Shown: positions 13,330 to 15,758 of the stretch, in pieces
Layout: every line of letters begins with the position of its first letter
How positions within the stretch are numbered: the first letter of the stretch is position 1
NCBI GenBank assembly: GCA_002292855.1
Contig: DBBY01000039.1
Coordinates: 4,530-20,287, forward strand
Source: Flavobacteriales bacterium UBA972
GTDB lineage: Bacteria > Bacteroidota > Bacteroidia > Flavobacteriales > Schleiferiaceae
Length of the DNA stretch: 15,758 nt
Direction: 5' to 3'
Notes under the pieces: generated by a model
Databases searched by the model: none
Told to the model about the DNA's origin: nothing
The model's input: only the letters and a program-made list of their open reading frames with translations
Made by a program: the position numbers and the translations under genes

Positions 13330-15210
13330 CTAGTACGCCCGACCCGTCGTGCCCTCCATGTAGTTTACAAAAGACCGGTTGGCCACGCGCATTCCGCCCG
13401 GGGTAGGGTAGTTGCCGGTAAAGTACCAGTCGCCAGGAGAATTCGGGCAGGCCACGTGCAGGTCAGCCACTGTTTGGTAGACGACTTTGACCTCGGCGTG
13501 GGTTCCGGCGGGGGTGAGCAGTTCGGCGATGCGGTCGCTGAGTTCCTCGTCGCTAAAGGGGGCATAAACCGACTGCACGGCGTTGCGCTGCTCAGCCATG
13601 GGCTTGGCAAGCTCGGCCTTGGCATCGGCATAGGCTTGGTCCAAAACGGATTCCAGTCCGCGCTCGCGCAGCAGCGATACGGCGGCCTGAAAAGCGATGA
13701 AGTCGCCCAACTTAGCCATGTCGATGCCGTAGCAGTCGGGGTAGCGAATCTGCGGCGCCGAACTCACGACCACAATGCGCTTGGGCTTAAGGCGGTCCAG
13801 CATACTCAAAATACTTTGCTTCAAGGTCGTTCCGCGCACTATGCTGTCGTCGAGGGCCACAATGCTGTCTTCGGGCCCCACAATGCCGTAGGTGGAATCG
13901 TAGACGTGCGCCACCAGGTCGTCGCGGCCGCTGTCTTGCGCGATGAAGGTGCGCAGCTTGACGTCCTTCCAGGCGATTTTTTCTACGCGCGGACGGGCTG
14001 CCATGGCCAACTCAATGTCTTCGGGGGTAATTGCGCTGCCCTTGCCAATAAGCTGGGCGGACTTCTCTCGCTTTAGCAGGTCTTCAGCCCCTTTAACCAG
14101 GCCATAAAAGGCGATTTCGGCCGTGTTGGGAATGAAGCTAAATATGGTTCGGTCAAAGTCGTTGCCCGCAGCCTTCATGACGCGGTCGGTCAGTCGGTGG
14201 CCAAGCGCTAAGCGCTCGCGGTAGATTTCACCGTCGTTGGCACGCGAGAAGTAAATCCGCTCAAAGCTGCAGGATGCCTTGGGAGCCGGCGCGCATACAC
14301 GCACCACCGAGACGTCGCCGTTGCGGCGAATCCAAACGGCATGGCCAGGCGGAACTTCCTTCACCTCCGACTCCGAAACCCCAAAAGCGGTCTGAATCAC
14401 AGGGCGTTCGGAGGCCACAACGGCTACCTCGTCGTCAAAGTAGTAAAATGCCGGCCTAATCCCCTGCGGGTCGCGAAGCAAAAAGGCATCGCCTTGCCCA
14501 ATGATTCCGCCCATGGCGTAGCCTCCGTCCCAGTCGCGGCTGGCTTTTTCAAGAACGCGCGGCAGGTCCAAATGGTCGGCCTGGTACTGGCTGCGCTCTA
14601 CTTTATTGAGGCCCAGTTGGTCCTTTGCAATGTGGTGCAGGCGGCGGTTTTCTTTGTCGAGAAAGTGCCCAATTTTTTCCATCACCGTGACGGTGTCGGC
14701 CTTCTCTTTGGGGTGCTGTCCCAGGCTGACAAGCTCTTCAAAGAGCTCATCGACGTTGGTCATGTTGAAGTTCCCTGCGACCAAAAGGTTGCGGCTCATG
14801 TAGTTAGACTGGCGCAGAAAGGGGTGACAGGCTTCGATGCTGTTGCCTCCATAGGTTCCGTAGCGCAGGTGTCCGATAAACACGTCGCAGGCAAAGGCCA
14901 GGTTTTGCTTCACCCACGCTGCGTCTTTGAGGCGCTCGGGCTTGCCCGCGATCCGCTCTTCGATGCGGTTTTGAATGCGGGTAAAAATGTCTTGAATGGG
15001 CTTGGAGTCTACCGACCGAGACCGGCTGATGTAGCGCTGGCCCGCAGGCATGTTGAGTTTTATTCCAGCGAGTCCGCCGCCGTCCTGACCGCGGTTGTGC
15101 TGCTTCTCCATCATCAGCACCATCTTGTGAAGCCCATACAGGGCCGTCCCGTGCTTGTCGAGGTAGTGGTCTAGGGGTTTGCGCAGTCGCAGGATGGCAA
15201 TGCCGCACAT
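13330..15210 (-). CDS. purF: Amidophosphoribosyltransferase, long Bacteroidota type
   Basis: First step of purine synthesis: PRPP plus glutamine gives phosphoribosylamine. The 626-residue protein is longer than canonical PurF (about 470-510). It starts directly with MC, giving the N-terminal nucleophile Cys2 without a propeptide, so I chose ATG 15210 and not the in-frame start at 15252. Glutaminase-domain motifs: NRGQDGGG (39-46), GHLRYGTYGG (113-122), and AGNFNMTN (145-152), the counterpart of canonical HNGNLTN. Also seen are DPQGIRP (247-253) and CSFERIYFSR (314-323). The phosphoribosyltransferase part has the PRPP loop VALDDSIVRGTT (451-462) and YGIDM. Iron-sulfur cysteines of the Bacillus type are not apparent. 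Bacteroidota often carry this long form beside a canonical PurF, so the exact role (main enzyme or paralogue) is open. Confidence 0.9.
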   Translation of the reverse strand: MCGIAILRLRKPLDHYLDKHGTALYGLHKMVLMMEKQHNRGQDGGGLAGIKLNMPAGQRYISRSRSVDSKPIQDIFTRIQNRIEERIAGKPERLKDAAWVKQNLAFACDVFIGHLRYGTYGGNSIEACHPFLRQSNYMSRNLLVAGNFNMTNVDELFEELVSLGQHPKEKADTVTVMEKIGHFLDKENRRLHHIAKDQLGLNKVERSQYQADHLDLPRVLEKASRDWDGGYAMGGIIGQGDAFLLRDPQGIRPAFYYFDDEVAVVASERPVIQTAFGVSESEVKEVPPGHAVWIRRNGDVSVVRVCAPAPKASCSFERIYFSRANDGEIYRERLALGHRLTDRVMKAAGNDFDRTIFSFIPNTAEIAFYGLVKGAEDLLKREKSAQLIGKGSAITPEDIELAMAARPRVEKIAWKDVKLRTFIAQDSGRDDLVAHVYDSTYGIVGPEDSIVALDDSIVRGTTLKQSILSMLDRLKPKRIVVVSSAPQIRYPDCYGIDMAKLGDFIAFQAAVSLLRERGLESVLDQAYADAKAELAKPMAEQRNAVQSVYAPFSDEELSDRIAELLTPAGTHAEVKVVYQTVADLHVACPNSPGDWYFTGNYPTPGGMRVANRSFVNYMEGTTGRAY

Positions 15211-15218
15211 ATCGGCGG

Positions 15219-15226
15219 TAAAGTTA
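15219..15226 (-). promoter_or_regulatory. Candidate -7 element of the purF-adenosyltransferase unit
   Basis: TAACTTTA (minus) is one base off TAnnTTTG and ends 8 bp before the ATG at 15210. No -33 TTG is seen at 19-21 bp. It shares a 62-bp divergent region with the ACMSD gene. Confidence 0.45.
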
Positions 15227-15236
15227 GGGCGCTGCC

Positions 15237-15244
15237 TATCTTCG
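15237..15244 (+). promoter_or_regulatory. Weak candidate -7 element of the ACMSD gene
   Basis: TATCTTCG is one base off TAnnTTTG and lies 28 bp before ATG 15273, so unlike the other genes this one would have a short leader. No clear -33 is seen. It is only 10 bp from the opposing purF element. Confidence 0.25.
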
Positions 15245-15272
15245 CAGGACACCCTCTACGCAATCCGCTCGA

Positions 15273-15758
15273 ATGAATTCGCTGCCCGCATCCATCGACA
15301 TCCATACGCACCTCATTCCCGAGCATATTCCGCCCTTTGCGCAGCGCTTTGGCTATGGCGGATTCATTCGCATGGAGCACCACTGCCCGGGCTGCGCGCG
15401 AATGATGAAGGACGACGTCCTCTTTCGCGAAATCGAGGCCAACAATTGGGACGCTTCTGTGCGCCTTAGCGACTGCGACCGCCACGGGGTGGGCATTCAG
15501 GTTCTTTCTACCGTGCCGGTCATGTTTAGCTACTGGACTCCGCCTCGAGACGGAGCGGCCGTTGCCGCCTTTCTCAACGACCACCTTGCGGAGTTTGTGG
15601 CCGCCAACCCCACTCGTTTTGAGGGCCTCGGAACCCTGCCCATGCAAGACACCGAGCTGGCCCTTCGAGAACTCGACCGCTTCGAGGCCCTAGGCCTGCG
15701 CGGCGTGCAAATCGGGTCCAACATCAACCAGCGCAACCTCGACGATCCGGCGTTTTTC
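15273..15758 (+). CDS. 2-amino-3-carboxymuconate-6-semialdehyde decarboxylase (ACMSD), N-terminal part
   Basis: Metal-dependent amidohydrolase-superfamily decarboxylase of the kynurenine/3-hydroxyanthranilate pathway: it turns ACMS into 2-aminomuconate semialdehyde and diverts carbon from quinolinate. The first 162 residues are visible; the gene continues beyond the window (family about 330-340 residues). Visible: the zinc-binding HTH in DIHTHLIP (9-16), GYGGFIRMEHH, ARMMKDD, FREIEANNWD, GIQVLSTVPVMFSYW, GLGTLPMQDTELA and GVQIGSNIN, all characteristic of ACMSD and not of general amidohydrolases. One small deviation is NNW where many relatives have NCW. ATG 15273 matches the family start. The gene is divergent from purF. 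A RidA/aminomuconate-deaminase-like gene elsewhere in the window fits the same pathway. Confidence 0.93.
   Translation, partial: MNSLPASIDIHTHLIPEHIPPFAQRFGYGGFIRMEHHCPGCARMMKDDVLFREIEANNWDASVRLSDCDRHGVGIQVLSTVPVMFSYWTPPRDGAAVAAFLNDHLAEFVAANPTRFEGLGTLPMQDTELALRELDRFEALGLRGVQIGSNINQRNLDDPAFF

Noticed and set aside
14341..15174. Plus-strand frame of 277 codons
   Set aside because: Antisense to the PurF gene, whose catalytic motifs are intact; no recognisable protein features.
15211..15252. Upstream in-frame start for PurF
   Set aside because: The enzyme needs Cys at position 2 after Met removal, which only the start at 15210 gives; the extension has no propeptide pattern and covers the -7 element.
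1..15758. Search for insertion sequences, CRISPR arrays, tRNA/rRNA genes, phage or defence genes
   Set aside because: No transposase, integrase, direct-repeat array, cloverleaf-like or rRNA sequence was seen; all long genes are recognisable core or conserved Bacteroidota genes.

Overview
This window carries ordinary chromosomal genes of a GC-rich member of the Bacteroidota. I see no mobile element, CRISPR array, tRNA, rRNA or defence island. The assignment rests on four things: -7 elements of the Bacteroidota type (TAnnTTTG) instead of a sigma70 -10 box, almost no Shine-Dalgarno sequences, families typical of the phylum (DUF4292, a DUF2795 protein beside secA, an approximately 1100-residue SecA, a 626-residue PurF), and an eukaryote-like IleRS. 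A flavobacterial relative is plausible, but I cannot place it lower than phylum with confidence.

Layout. (1) 1-2434, minus strand: a PLP-dependent threonine/serine dehydratase, a RidA-family imine deaminase, and the N-terminal part of isoleucyl-tRNA synthetase, whose start codon overlaps the RidA stop (ATGA). (2) 2435-2665: the only sizeable intergenic stretch (231 bp), partly AT-rich. On the minus strand it holds a good promoter, a GNRA-capped hairpin and a terminator-like hairpin with a T tract, which together look like a roughly 70-nt small RNA or a prematurely terminated leader of the dehydratase gene. (3) 2666-9058, plus strand: a tight six-gene operon of Wzx/MATE-like flippase, dUTPase, sugar nucleotidyltransferase, exported TPR protein, DUF4292 lipoprotein and an EnvC-like LytM/M23 protein. 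The last three pairs overlap by 1, 4 and 20 nt. (4) 9065-12703, minus strand: secA, converging on the EnvC-like gene with 6 bp between stops, preceded by a small very acidic DUF2795 gene. (5) 12746-15210, minus strand: a long PurF-type amidophosphoribosyltransferase followed 14 nt later by a PduO-type cobalamin adenosyltransferase. (6) 15273-end, plus strand: the N-terminal part of ACMSD, an enzyme of kynurenine degradation.

How the genes fit together. The dehydratase makes reactive enamine/imine intermediates that RidA proteins hydrolyse, so their adjacency makes sense; the RidA protein also has features of 2-aminomuconate deaminase, which would link it to the ACMSD gene. The six-gene operon concerns the cell envelope (lipid-linked glycan export, sugar-nucleotide supply, an outer-membrane lipoprotein, septal peptidoglycan remodelling), with dut embedded in it. 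SecA and its acidic neighbour belong to protein export.

The observations most worth following are: an altered class-I signature (GIHH instead of HIGH) in the IleRS, a variant linked to strong mupirocin resistance; the candidate small RNA/attenuator at about 2497-2602; and -7 elements lying only 4-8 bp before the start codons of six genes, which predicts leaderless or nearly leaderless mRNAs.
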